Of a stretch of 64,000 nucleotides of DNA, positions 46,181 to 55,015 are shown one piece after another (the first letter of the stretch is position 1; the number at the start of each line of letters is the position of its first letter). The translations under genes and the position numbers were made by a program. The DNA lies in contig JAMPIQ010000003.1 of the NCBI GenBank assembly GCA_024699855.1, forward strand, positions 8,494,001 to 8,558,000, in the 5' to 3' direction. Below the pieces are notes generated by a model that was not told the origin of the DNA, did not search any database, and saw only the letters and a program-made list of their open reading frames with translations. The DNA is from Aphelenchoides besseyi (lineage: Eukaryota; Nematoda; Chromadorea; Rhabditida; Aphelenchoididae).

Positions 46181-46401
46181 GTTTGGGCATTGGCCGATGA
46201 CCCTCGTCCAGCATTGAATGGACGGACTTCTGAAAATAAAGTAATTTAATACATTGATTCTAACTTACTTTTTGACTGCCCACGGAGTTGTCGATTTCTC
46301 CGCAATCGGTTTTCATTATCTTGAGAAAAGTTATGCACATATACACCACACGTTGCCGTTAATCGGGGCTCCTCGGTGGACTCACGTTGACGCTTGGACA
46401 T
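46177..46401 (-). CDS. Small MSKR-family protein, copy 2
   Basis: The ATG at 46401 gives MSKRQRESTEEPRLTATCGV with the same leader and TATA-like box (46452-46459) as copies 1 and 3. One intron of about 39 nt leads to KVRPFNAGRGSSANAQT and a stop at 46177-46179, about 65 residues. The first intron of the other copies is absent and the C-terminal Gln/Pro/Ser region is lost. A second partial repeat of its own first exon follows immediately (minus-strand MPKRESIEESNQ at about 46190), showing local tandem duplication. Confidence 0.5.
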
Positions 46402-47151
46402 ATCGAGTTCCACTAGATTTTCGGACTTAGTGTCGACCTACTAGCCGTGGCTTATATACGGCTTTGGAGCTGTCAGTTGAAACGCCCCAAATCAACCTTA
46501 TCTATTTATTAGGACTGCAAGGTCCGTTCGTTTGAATTTCTAGTTATCGTTTACAAAGACAAAACTGCGTCACAAAGATCTCGCTTATCGGTTACATTGT
46601 TACCGCGAGGTATGATTCGGATCGTCGAGTCGATTATAGACGGTCGAATTACACAACAATAGGAATTGGTGTGGCAAATTCGAAAGTGGAGATCAGTGAC
46701 AGTCATGCCGCGAGCAATCCGTCGGCTCGCGAAAAAGTCGTTGAAGAAACTCCGATTCGCTCACATCGTCCGGCATTCCCCTAAGAAAGGGAGTTTGCTG
46801 TTAAGTTTTGTATTATTGTTGTGAAGATTTGTGATATGAACTATTGTTGTCGATACAAGAATATTCTACAGGCAACTAATCCGCAATTTTAGGTTCCATA
46901 TCGAAATGCGATCATTAAATTGCTGAGATCGTGCTCTCGTCCCACACCATCTTAAGTTTCAATGGTTCGATCAATTTTCGCTTTACAATTGGAATAATCT
47001 TTTGTCCGGCCTACCAACCAATAAAATGCTCATGTTATCAGACGTTTTGTGAAATTAGGTTTTTGATTAGATCGCTGTAAACAAAATCACGTTTCAACTG
47101 TTTATCGAAGTTGCCCGACACAAAAGACACGTCCAGAACTATTACTTGGAA
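46402..47151. other. MSKR promoter copy then intergenic sequence
   Basis: 46402 to about 46700 is a repeat of the upstream region found at 36334-36620 and 54575-54870. From 46700 to 47151 I see no supported exon. Confidence 0.5.
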
Positions 47152-47549
47152 ATCTTGACGTCAATAGTCAACTCTCCATCTGCTTCTTTGCAATTCTCGA
47201 ACACTTTTTCCGGCGAAACTCCATCGGTACAAGTCTTGTAAGCGATGAAGATTTGATCGGTACGAAGAGCTCCCGGCTGAAATGACAATCGCACGTTGAA
47301 AACCCTTTTCACCTACATTGCGGATCACACTGACTTTCGTTTTGCCCTGCGGTTCGATGATCGCATAGTAGGGGCTGATCATCAAATGAATAAAGTTATT
47401 CGCTCTCACCATGACAGCTTTTCGTGATCCCGAATTATTCGTAAGAACAAGATCGGCACTACCGCCATTCTTTGGAAACTAAAACGCTTGTTCGTAGATC
47501 GGGCCACTTCAACTACCTCAAGAACGCTCGGCTGAACAGTAAAAGACAT
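47152..47549 (-). CDS. Small major-sperm-protein (MSP) domain protein
   Basis: MSP-domain proteins of about 105-110 residues are nematode sperm proteins with an immunoglobulin-like fold (MSD/SSP-type relatives of the cytoskeletal MSP). The ATG at 47549 gives MSFTVQPSVLE. A 38-nt intron leads to FPKNGGSADLVLTNNSGSRK and VMVRANNFIHLMISPYYAII then EPQGKTKVSVIRN. A 40-nt intron joins PGALRTDQIFIAYKTCTDG and ends LTIDVKISK. Total about 108 residues, the expected length. The MSP hallmarks are the Pro-rich first strand, TN region, and ExxxxxxV motif. Expression in the male germ line is inferred from the family. Confidence 0.78.
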
Positions 47550-47832
47550 CGTTGAAATGAATCAAGAAGAAGAAGACAACCAGATGGTTTGATCGTTTCA
47601 GACAAAGTGTGAGAACCGGTTATTTGCTTTTTTGTGACCGTGAAATTTGCATGGCTAAGACCTAGAAATAATGTATAATTGTTGTCTGGAGGATGATTAT
47701 GTCGTTGAAACTCGGTTACTAATATTTGTGTCTCATTGTCCAAGTAACGTCGCTTTTCGACTATTTTATACATCCTATTAAAAAGATGTAAAGTCTATTG
47801 ATCACATGGTTGTTTATTTCAAGAACAGGCAA

Positions 47833-48275
47833 TCATTTTGAGTCTTTTTCTTCGGCGGCTTCAGGTTCGTACGGTTGACGTGGACTTGATCTTTTGTGAG
47901 CGGGACTTGGAGCATCAACGGTCTCATTTTGTTTGGTATCCTCCAGAGAATTTGAACGATTGGAGTCACTTGATTTCGATTCTGTAATCGAAATTAAACG
48001 AAAAGGAAAGAATCACAAACCTTGAACTTGATTTGCATTGGCTGGTGTAGTCGAACGAGAAGGACGACCGAGAGGACTGCGAAGCGGAGTGATGATGCGA
48101 TTTGGACGTCCGAAAAGGAAGCGATAAGCAAATGTAAGTGAACTCACCCGGCAATTGGAACACGTGGGCTTTTCGCAAAGTCATCAGGACTCTCAACGGT
48201 TGATACCGAAGCAGTGAAGTTCTTGTTTGTTGGATTCTAAAACGGAGTTTATGACAAAAAACAACCAACCGACAT
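47833..48275 (-). CDS. Small Ser/Pro-rich protein, unknown function
   Basis: The ATG at 48275 and a 34-nt first intron give MSNPTNKNFTASVSTVESPD. Further exons read SPRVPIAG, then PLGRPSRSTTPANANQVQ, then ESKSSDSNRSNSLEDTKQN, ending AAEEKDSK at 47833-47835. About 100 residues, strongly Ser/Pro/Asn-rich with several SP and TP sites. It is likely a disordered phosphoprotein. The acceptor for the PLGRPSR exon (TTCGCAG) is acceptable. No domain is recognised. It lies head-to-tail upstream of the MSP gene (284 bp) on the same strand, but no operon signal is obvious. Confidence 0.5.
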
Positions 48276-48931
48276 CCTGAAACCTCTCGAACAATTCGAA
48301 CGACCAACTCGAACGTTCAGTTCTGGCCAAATGAATTAATCTCGTTTGCTTGGAGTTCCACTTCAAGTGTTACATCACCATTTGGGTTCCGTCAAAAAAG
48401 ACAACTACCAATAGAGAGCGACTGATGGTTAGGATCTGCTCTTTGACCGCCGCTTTCCCATCACTTTAATTGCACCACCAAACCCTCTTCTTTTCACAGT
48501 CACTCGTCATTTCTGTCTATTTGACCTATTCTTAAGGTTAGTGGAATGATCTCAGCCCTCAAGTGGCAGAGACCTTGAAATTTTGGACTGTTCCACTCAT
48601 CCCAGTGGAACTCATAAACAGTTGGAATAGTATCAGAGAACGCAGCGATCAGAGTGTTCTGTACTTATTGAATCAGACATTTGAACATAGAATGCTAAAC
48701 ACCAATGAACACTCTTACTGTTATCAATTCGATATGCAACAGGACTGTGATTTAAAGTTCAACAAAGTCAGACGCTGGAACGATTAATTGAACAAGATAA
48801 ACAGGATTTGAATGTCAATCGGTTGAACACTCAGCTTTTGTGAAACACAAGTTGATCACTTTGCACGTTCCAATCGGCTATAAAAGCGGCAGTTGAAGGA
48901 CAGTCAATCATCATCAGTTGTTTCCGCTGAA
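48276..48931. other. Upstream region of the Leu/Gly-rich gene
   Basis: A 74-codon open stretch at 48563-48787 has no ATG at its start and no splice context, so I leave it out. The TATA box at 48879 is listed separately. Confidence 0.45.
48879..48884 (+). promoter_or_regulatory. TATA box of the gene at 48932
   Basis: TATAAA within CGGCTATAAAAGCGGC, 48 bp before the ATG. A short 5' UTR of about 20-25 nt would follow. Confidence 0.7.
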
Positions 48932-49642
48932 ATGTCTCGTACTTCAATCGCCGTCTTCTTCTGTCTTCTCATCATCTCGACTCAGGCCTCTCCAGTGGCC
49001 AACGGTCAGGGATCTCCACTGCTCGGCAATCTTGTCGGAAATGTTCTGGGAACCGTCGATGGAGTGGTCGGAAATGCTCAGCCAGTGGTTGGCGAAGTCA
49101 CTGGTCTGTTGGGCGGCTGCAAACAACCCGGAACGCTGACCAAGATCGTCAAACTGCTCAACTTGCCCGGAGCCGTCGATCCCGCCCAATTCGTCCAATT
49201 GCTCTCCATCTTGACTCAATTGGATTCGATTCTCACTCAAATCACCTGCACTGTCGACTCGTTGTTGCCGTTGGAAGGTGGCAGTGGATCGGGCAGTGGT
49301 CTTGACGGATTGTTGGAGGAGTTGAGAAATATTCTGAACATCCCATCGAACATCGACTTGGTTCCCTTCCTTAAAGCATTGTTGGCGGCCGTCGAGAAGC
49401 TTTTGGATCAATTGCTCGGAGATGTCAGCGGATTGTTGGAGCAACTCTTGGGCGATGTTACCGGCTTGGTCGGTGGAGTGGTCGACATCTTGAATCCCGT
49501 CTTGAACAATCTCACCGGACTGTTGGGAATTCCAGAAGGTGTGTTGCCGTTGGATTTCGTCCAACAACTGATCCCTCAATTGCAAAAGGTTCTCGACCAA
49601 CTTCTCGGTCAATTGGGATCGGGATTGCCGGTCGGATTGTAA
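48932..49642 (+). CDS. Secreted Leu/Gly-rich low-complexity protein
   Basis: I do not recognise the family. An intronless 236-codon gene with a clean signal peptide (MSRTSIAVFFCLLIISTQAS). The mature protein is made of amphipathic Leu/Val/Gly/Asp segments with near-repeats (LLDQLLGDVSGLLEQLLGDV then TGLVGG; LDQLLGQLGSGLPVGL at the end), a GSGSGSG linker near residue 125, and two Cys (GGCKQPG, ITCTVD) that could pair. The TATA box and an AATAAA at 49664-49669 frame a compact, probably highly expressed transcription unit. Codon choice is C-rich at third positions, unlike neighbours, suggesting strong expression. It may be a structural or surface-active secreted protein. The long minus-strand frame over it is an artefact. 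Confidence 0.72.
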   Translation: MSRTSIAVFFCLLIISTQASPVANGQGSPLLGNLVGNVLGTVDGVVGNAQPVVGEVTGLLGGCKQPGTLTKIVKLLNLPGAVDPAQFVQLLSILTQLDSILTQITCTVDSLLPLEGGSGSGSGLDGLLEELRNILNIPSNIDLVPFLKALLAAVEKLLDQLLGDVSGLLEQLLGDVTGLVGGVVDILNPVLNNLTGLLGIPEGVLPLDFVQQLIPQLQKVLDQLLGQLGSGLPVGL

Positions 49643-49710
49643 TCTCTCCACTTTCTTAGTATCAATAAACAGGCATATAAATTCACAGTGTTTATTGATC
49701 GAATGCACAA

Positions 49711-50600
49711 TCACTTCTTTTGCCATTGAACAAACGGACGAACACACGGTAACCATACCGGAAAGTCTTCAATCTCACCAGTGAAGGTGTTCAGAAATGG
49801 ATACGTCTAAAGCAATGGAATTAGATGAAGAAGAGAAACAGACCTTGTAGAACTTGATCAGCTTTTCAAGTGATCCGAATTTGTTCGAACGAGGATCTCC
49901 GTAGTCAACTCGATACTTGGTTTCGTTGTTCCCGTTCGTTGAATTCTCAATCGGGAAGCAGAAGAACTAAACGAAAGCATTAGCCCCAGAGTTGCGGTTA
50001 CCTCTCCACTGTTCGAACGATAAGCGACTGTGAGTGTAAGTTTGAAGGCAACGACCTTCGAGTTCTTCGGCAAACAGTAGAAGAGTCGAAACGAACTTTG
50101 CGGAACGAATTCGAAGACATCGAATGCACGATGAGCTCCCAAAAAGTGCTCGGCCAACTCGTCGATTTGTTCCGATTGAGACAACTTGTAATGGGACGAA
50201 AACGGCGAACAAGGTCGTGGACGATCGACCGCACTTTCAGACTCTGATAAGATGTCCGATGTGTCGGCGGAGTTGGAGAATGCAATTCGGGAGTCATATT
50301 CAATGCCATTGACGGTAGTCGTTGGGTCGACTGGACACCGGAAACAAACGATGGTGGAGGTGCAACAAGCGAGTTGTCGGAACGAACTTCGATATTTGTT
50401 TCCGTCGAACTTGCAACGATGAGCGACTCTGAGGAATATGACAATTAGTTGGATGTTCATCTCTTCTCACCGATTTCTGTCCTGTTAAATCGCTTTCGAA
50501 AACGCCACTGCTCGTTTGACTGTCACTCGACTGACCGAACTGCTCGCATGTTGATCTAAACATCGTGATTGAGATCTGTGACCTGAACTCACTTGTTCAT
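49711..50600 (-). CDS. SH2-like domain protein
   Basis: The ATG at 50600 gives MNK, spliced to STCEQFGQSSDSQTSSGVFE and ESLIVASSTETNIEV. A probable 53-nt intron restores the frame to DPTTTVNGIEYDSRIAFSNS. The C-terminal half resembles an SH2 fold: LAEHFLGAHRAFDVFEFVPQ, SSFRLFYCLPKN (strand B region), VVAFKLTLTVAY, FFCFPIEN, KYRVDYGDPRSNKFGSLEKL and IKFYKTYPF (end of the domain). The phosphotyrosine-binding Arg of FLxR is not evident (FRLFYC), so pTyr binding is doubtful. About 240 residues. The stop is at 49711-49713 and a poly(A) signal near 49691. It is convergent with the gene at 48932. The SH2 call is tentative. Confidence 0.5.
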
Positions 50601-52564
50601 TTTAGACCCGGTAGAAACTACGAACTTCCTCTGATCAACGAAATGAATCGAATGAGAGTTCATTTTAAGGCTTTTGAATGACTCCAATGAGTTCAAAAAG
50701 TAACGGTTAATTGAGGGATCTATGGAATTTGTTTTTTTTGACAATGCTTTCCATGTAATCAAGTTCAAGTAAGTGTAGTTCGCAAGAACAGAGTGCATGC
50801 GACTAGAATACTCGAAACCAACAACCACCGAGACTATTAGTCAACTGTCAATCCATACTTTTGTCGAGAACAAGCATAGAAACAAGCTTTCGAATCGTCT
50901 GTTCTTCAATTTGACTAACTGATCTCGGTTCTTAATCAACACTCCCTATTCGAACAGATGCATAATGAAGATTCTTGTGTTGAAGAACCCCAATTCCAAC
51001 GTTCTCATTCTCTAGCTTCCAAATATTAACCGATATTTGGTGATGTGTTTTTACTCATAAGACAACAACTAATCGAAAGCACTCATTTAAGATGACTGCG
51101 AAAAAAAACAAACGATCATTTAGGATGTTAAAAAAAGTACAGGTTAAAGAGAATACTCACTCCACGGTCAGAACGGAAAACTGGTTGGTATCTCACTCAA
51201 AAAGTGGAACCACTAGTTGGCGTTTGTTGGATTATGAACTTGAGCAACAGCGACGGTCAAATGGCTGAAAGTACTCGCTTTGTTTCCGCTGAACTTTGTT
51301 CACTTGTCATCTTGTTTTGAAGAATTATGAACCATCAAACAGTTCTCGGCGCCCATCATTTGCTTGATACGACCATCGACTGTAAACGCGTTCTTCATTA
51401 ACTACAATGTTGTAGCGTTGAAGACATGAACAGTATTCTGCTTTTGTCGCAACTATAAGCATTCAAAACCGTGCCCTGAGCAGACAGTCAAAGTGCATAA
51501 ATAGAGAATCTGGTAACAAGCACTCGCGGACAAGCGAATACAAGAAACATGAACGATGATTGAGCTCATGGCAATTCATTTCAATTACGAGTCAAACGAA
51601 CGGAATGTCTCAAGGTGCTTGTCCTGTTCATTGCGTAGTTGCAGTAGTGATGTCGTTTAGTTTACAATATCTGACAGATTCTTCATAATGACTGTGAGTG
51701 TTGATACAAGTGGATGTTGTGTAATGGATTCGAGAGATGGCATTGTCTACAATCACTACTATTCCTTTCAGTTTCGTGAATACTTGTTGATCTCGGAGAG
51801 GTAGTTGTAGACTGGAGGTCGTTTAAATGTCTGTTGAGAGGAAACAGAAAGTCTCTGCTGGATGTCGTTTAACTCGCTCTTCCTCGCACTCCTCGAAGAT
51901 TGTTGATTGACGAAGGAGTTCTGTGTTTTGGGAGCTGCAGAAATGAGCATCGACTGGCGTTGTTGGTTGTCAATGAGTATTCATTGTTGAGATTCGATCC
52001 GAAAGGCTCTCATGCATTCGACGAATATTGCCAAGAAGAATGAAGACGTCTGGTAATTGTTGTTCCAATTTCTAATTACTTGTCCAGAGCTTCACAGGGA
52101 ACGCAAATCAATGCTATGATGTACTACAGGAGTTGAAAGACAGAAGATGAGTGAGGCAAGTGTCTGATTCCACTGATTTCTTGAAATCATGTTGTCTTAA
52201 ATAACAATAAATAAAGGATGTTGAGAAAAACTAACCATTACAATCTCATCCACTTGGCTTGGAGGAAGCAGTTTGGTGAACTCGAAGTCAGACAACTAAC
52301 TGACAGCGTATTTCCAGGAACGTTCATTCGGATCAAATGACTGAACATGATTGGTAGACACAAGATTATTGGAATGAATGCAGGTGTTCAAACAAGCAAC
52401 CGCAAGGATTAGAATAATAAGCGTTCGGTTTCGACCAATTGTTCTCGGAGTTCAACTCACTAAATACACAAATCCGAAGGTTGAAACTTCCGTCTAATGT
52501 TCGGTATTTAAGAGCCGTCCGATCTACAATCAAACCATCAACTCTCATTCCAATCGGTTTGAAG
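50601..52564. other. Intergenic region, one small open frame
   Basis: About 2 kb with no multi-exon gene that I can support. A minus-strand 60-codon frame at 51768-51950 is listed separately. Confidence 0.45.
51768..51950 (-). CDS. Possible small ORF or terminal exon
   Basis: MLISAAPKTQNSFVNQQSSR ... YNYLSEINKYSRN: coding-like codon use, Ser/Gln/Arg-rich. The frame is open about 8 codons upstream of the ATG. No splice partners or domains are identified. Confidence 0.35.
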   Translation of the reverse strand: MLISAAPKTQNSFVNQQSSRSARKSELNDIQQRLSVSSQQTFKRPPVYNYLSEINKYSRN

Positions 52565-53908
52565 ATGCATAACTCGCTTGTATTCCTTCTGTTCTCGGCA
52601 ATCATCCACTTGGGCAGCTCTCAACTCGTCTACCAATCCGGCGACTATCAACTGGTCTACACGGACAAGAACTCCGGAGTCCCGAAAGATCTTCAAGACC
52701 GTTTGATTCAGGTCTATTTTAACGCTTATCCCAAAATGGTTCAATTCTTCAACACGAATGCTCCCAAACGAGTGTCTCTTGTTTTGGATCCTGCAGCAGG
52801 AACAAGCAGCAGTAACGGTGGAATAACTCTTGATGCCAACTACATCAAGAACAACCCCAAAGACGTCGATCTTCTCACTTTCGTTCTCACTTATGTTGTT
52901 CAAGCATACCAAGGAAACACTCCCAACTGGTTTGTCCAAGGAATCGCCGCGTTTTCTCGTAACAAATTTGGAGTTGCCAATGCGGATGCCGGCTGGTCGC
53001 TTCAATATCCACAAGACAACCAAAACTACGACAGTTCCTACTTGGTTACCGGCGGCTTCTTGGATTGGTTGGAGAAACAGTATCCCGGCTCCGTTCAAAA
53101 GTTCGACTCTGTTCTTCGTAGTGGCAAATACGACAACAACAACACGTGGAAACAGATCACCGGCAAGACTGTTGAAGAGCAATGGGCCATCTACAAAGCC
53201 ATTCCGAAACCAACCACGGTCGTCTATCAGTCCGGAGACTATCAATTGGTTGTCTATGACAAGGTTTCTGGAGTACCGAAAGACACCATCGACCGATTGA
53301 TCATGACGTTCTTCACCGTCTATCCCAAGCTTGTTCAGGAATACAATTCGAATGCTCTCAAACGCGTTGGATTGAACATCGATCCCGATTACAATGGAGT
53401 TGCATTTGCCGCTAGTGGTGCCATCAACATTTCAGCTACTTATTTCAAGAACAATCCAAAAGACGTTGATGTCATGACTCACGAAGGAATGCACATCGTT
53501 CAAGCCTACGGTTCAAATGCTCCCGGATGGATGACCGAGGGAATCGCCGATTTTGCTCGAAACAAGTTCGGCGTTGCAAATGCAGATGTTGGATGGAAAT
53601 TGACGCCGCCAACGAGCTCCGACAACTACGACAAGGGATACGTAGTGACTGCCGCCTTCTTGGTTTGGGTCGAGAAGCAATGTCCCGGAGCCGTCAAACA
53701 GTTCGATTCTCCGCAGCGGCAACTACGCCAACAACGACACCTGGAAGCAGATCACCGGTCAAACCGTCGAACAACAATGGTCCGCTTACAAGGCCAGCTC
53801 CAACAGTGGATGAATACAAATTGTGATGTATATAACTACCGCTCGAATAAAGTTGTACATTGTTCTGAGATTGGCACTAAGATCTTAATTGAGATATTCG
53901 GACGTTGA
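52565..53908 (+). CDS. Tandem BSP-type metallopeptidase, C terminus frameshifted
   Basis: Basic secretory proteins (PF04450, 'peptidase of plants and bacteria') are predicted zinc peptidases known mainly from plants, fungi and bacteria. The ATG at 52565 gives a signal peptide (MHNSLVFLLFSAIIHLGSSQ). Two homologous domains follow, each starting VYQSGDYQLV and containing a GWM/WFxxGIAxFxRNKFGVAN block. Domain 2 keeps HExxH (MTHEGMHIVQAYG); domain 1 has lost it (LTFVLTYVVQAY). The gene is intronless over 1.3 kb although nearly all neighbours have introns every 150-300 bp. A 5-bp deletion (one GATTC of a GATTCGATTC pair, near 53707) shifts the frame. The last about 30 domain-2 residues are replaced by an unrelated tail reading into what is 3' UTR in the other copy. 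Confidence 0.78.
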   Translation: MHNSLVFLLFSAIIHLGSSQLVYQSGDYQLVYTDKNSGVPKDLQDRLIQVYFNAYPKMVQFFNTNAPKRVSLVLDPAAGTSSSNGGITLDANYIKNNPKDVDLLTFVLTYVVQAYQGNTPNWFVQGIAAFSRNKFGVANADAGWSLQYPQDNQNYDSSYLVTGGFLDWLEKQYPGSVQKFDSVLRSGKYDNNNTWKQITGKTVEEQWAIYKAIPKPTTVVYQSGDYQLVVYDKVSGVPKDTIDRLIMTFFTVYPKLVQEYNSNALKRVGLNIDPDYNGVAFAASGAINISATYFKNNPKDVDVMTHEGMHIVQAYGSNAPGWMTEGIADFARNKFGVANADVGWKLTPPTSSDNYDKGYVVTAAFLVWVEKQCPGAVKQFDSPQRQLRQQRHLEADHRSNRRTTMVRLQGQLQQWMNTNCDVYNYRSNKVVHCSEIGTKILIEIFGR

Positions 53909-54267
53909 GCTCAAAACCACATGGTGAATGTTAACAATTTTGAGTTACATCCATAGATGCATGAGAAGTGATTTAGTTTTGTTCTTATTCGTTTCAGTAG
54001 TGAAAGAAGCAAAGTGAAAATTGCGAGATTCTTTAACCGAAAACTACAATGCAAACTCGACTCTAGCAAATTGAACTTCGAGGATGTTCGCCGAAGAACA
54101 AAATCAACTCGTTATTGTCTTAAACTGTTGATATAACTGTAGAAAAATTCAATTTATTGACAGATTTTAAGAGAGAGAACCAGTTTATTAATACAATTAA
54201 ATTAACTATAAAAGAAAAAATGAACGTTTAACTGCCGTTGGACGATAGGTCCATTGAATACATATGA

Positions 54268-54574
54268 CTAGGCGCTTTTGGACGATCGTAGAAGCGGTGG
54301 TTGTTGTTGAAAGGTTGTTGGGTTTGAAGGTATTTGTATGAACAAAGGCTCAGTTGTCGATGACTGCCTTCCAACATTGAAATCATAAACTTCTAAAAAT
54401 AAGATCAGTTCAATACATTAATTCAACTAACTTTGCGACTCCTCTTGGAGTCGTTGGTGGTAGATCTCTCCACGTTCTGTTTTCATCATCTAAAAAAATT
54501 AATTACTTTACAAAACAAAAACACTCACTTTTAGTTGTGACTCCTCGGTGGACTCACGTTGACGCTTGGACATA
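54268..54574 (-). CDS. Small MSKR-family protein, copy 3
   Basis: The ATG at 54574 gives MSKRQRESTEESQLK. A 39-nt intron leads to MMKTERGEIYHQRLQEESQ, and a second intron to KVYDFNVGRQSSTTEPLFIQ ... LLRSSKSA, stop 54268-54270, about 77 residues. It has the same three-exon layout as copy 1. The TATA-like TATATAAG is at 54623-54630, and the leader is identical to copy 2 over tens of bases. Function unknown; small, charged, Ser/Gln-rich. Confidence 0.6.
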
Positions 54575-54862
54575 TCGAGTTCCACTAGATTTTCGGACTT
54601 AGTGTCGACCTACTAGCCGTGGCTTATATACGGCTTTGGAGCTGTCAGTTGAAACGCCCCAAATCAATCCTATCTATTTATTAAGACTGCGAGGTCTGTT
54701 CGTTTGAATTTCTAGTTATCGTTTACAAAGACAAAATTGGTCACAAAGATCTCGCTAATCGGTTACATTGTTGCCGCGTGGTACGATTCCGACCGTCGAG
54801 TCGATTATAGACGGTCGAGTTACGCAACAATAGGAATTTGAAGGTGGAGATCAGTGACGGTC

Positions 54863-55015
54863 TACTGAAAGAATACCCGACGGGAATCTTTTTGACTGTT
54901 GTATCCTGCAGCTAATTGCAATTTTTTCAAATTATCGTTTTCGAATTTCATGGCGTCGATCAACACACTCATGGCGATTTCCATTGAGATACCACGTTTG
55001 TATACTTTCAAGCAT
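54863..55015 (-). pseudogene. BTB-like exon fragment, copy B (frameshifted)
   Basis: Nearly identical to 36622-36778 over most of its length. An extra base near 54998 (ACAAACGTGG versus ACAAAGTGG) breaks the frame between the start of the exon and the conserved ISMEIAMSVLIDAMKF part. Confidence 0.4.

Larger units (their letters stand above)
53363..55015 (+). repeat. Segmental duplication, copy B
   Basis: Colinear partner of 35132-36780: BSP domain 2 and 3' UTR, MSKR copy 3 with its promoter, and the BTB-like exon. Here the BSP portion is still part of a complete gene, so this is probably the parental location. Confidence 0.85.

Noticed and set aside
48944..49756. Long minus-strand open frame (270 codons) opposite the Leu/Gly-rich gene
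   Set aside because: It is a mirror of the strongly biased codons of the plus-strand gene, rich in Gln/Ser/Arg with no domain. The plus strand has signal peptide, TATA box and poly(A) signal.
52538..53245. Minus-strand open frame of 235 codons over the BSP gene
   Set aside because: Antisense shadow of the BSP frame; the plus-strand frame has a signal peptide and internal duplicated domains.
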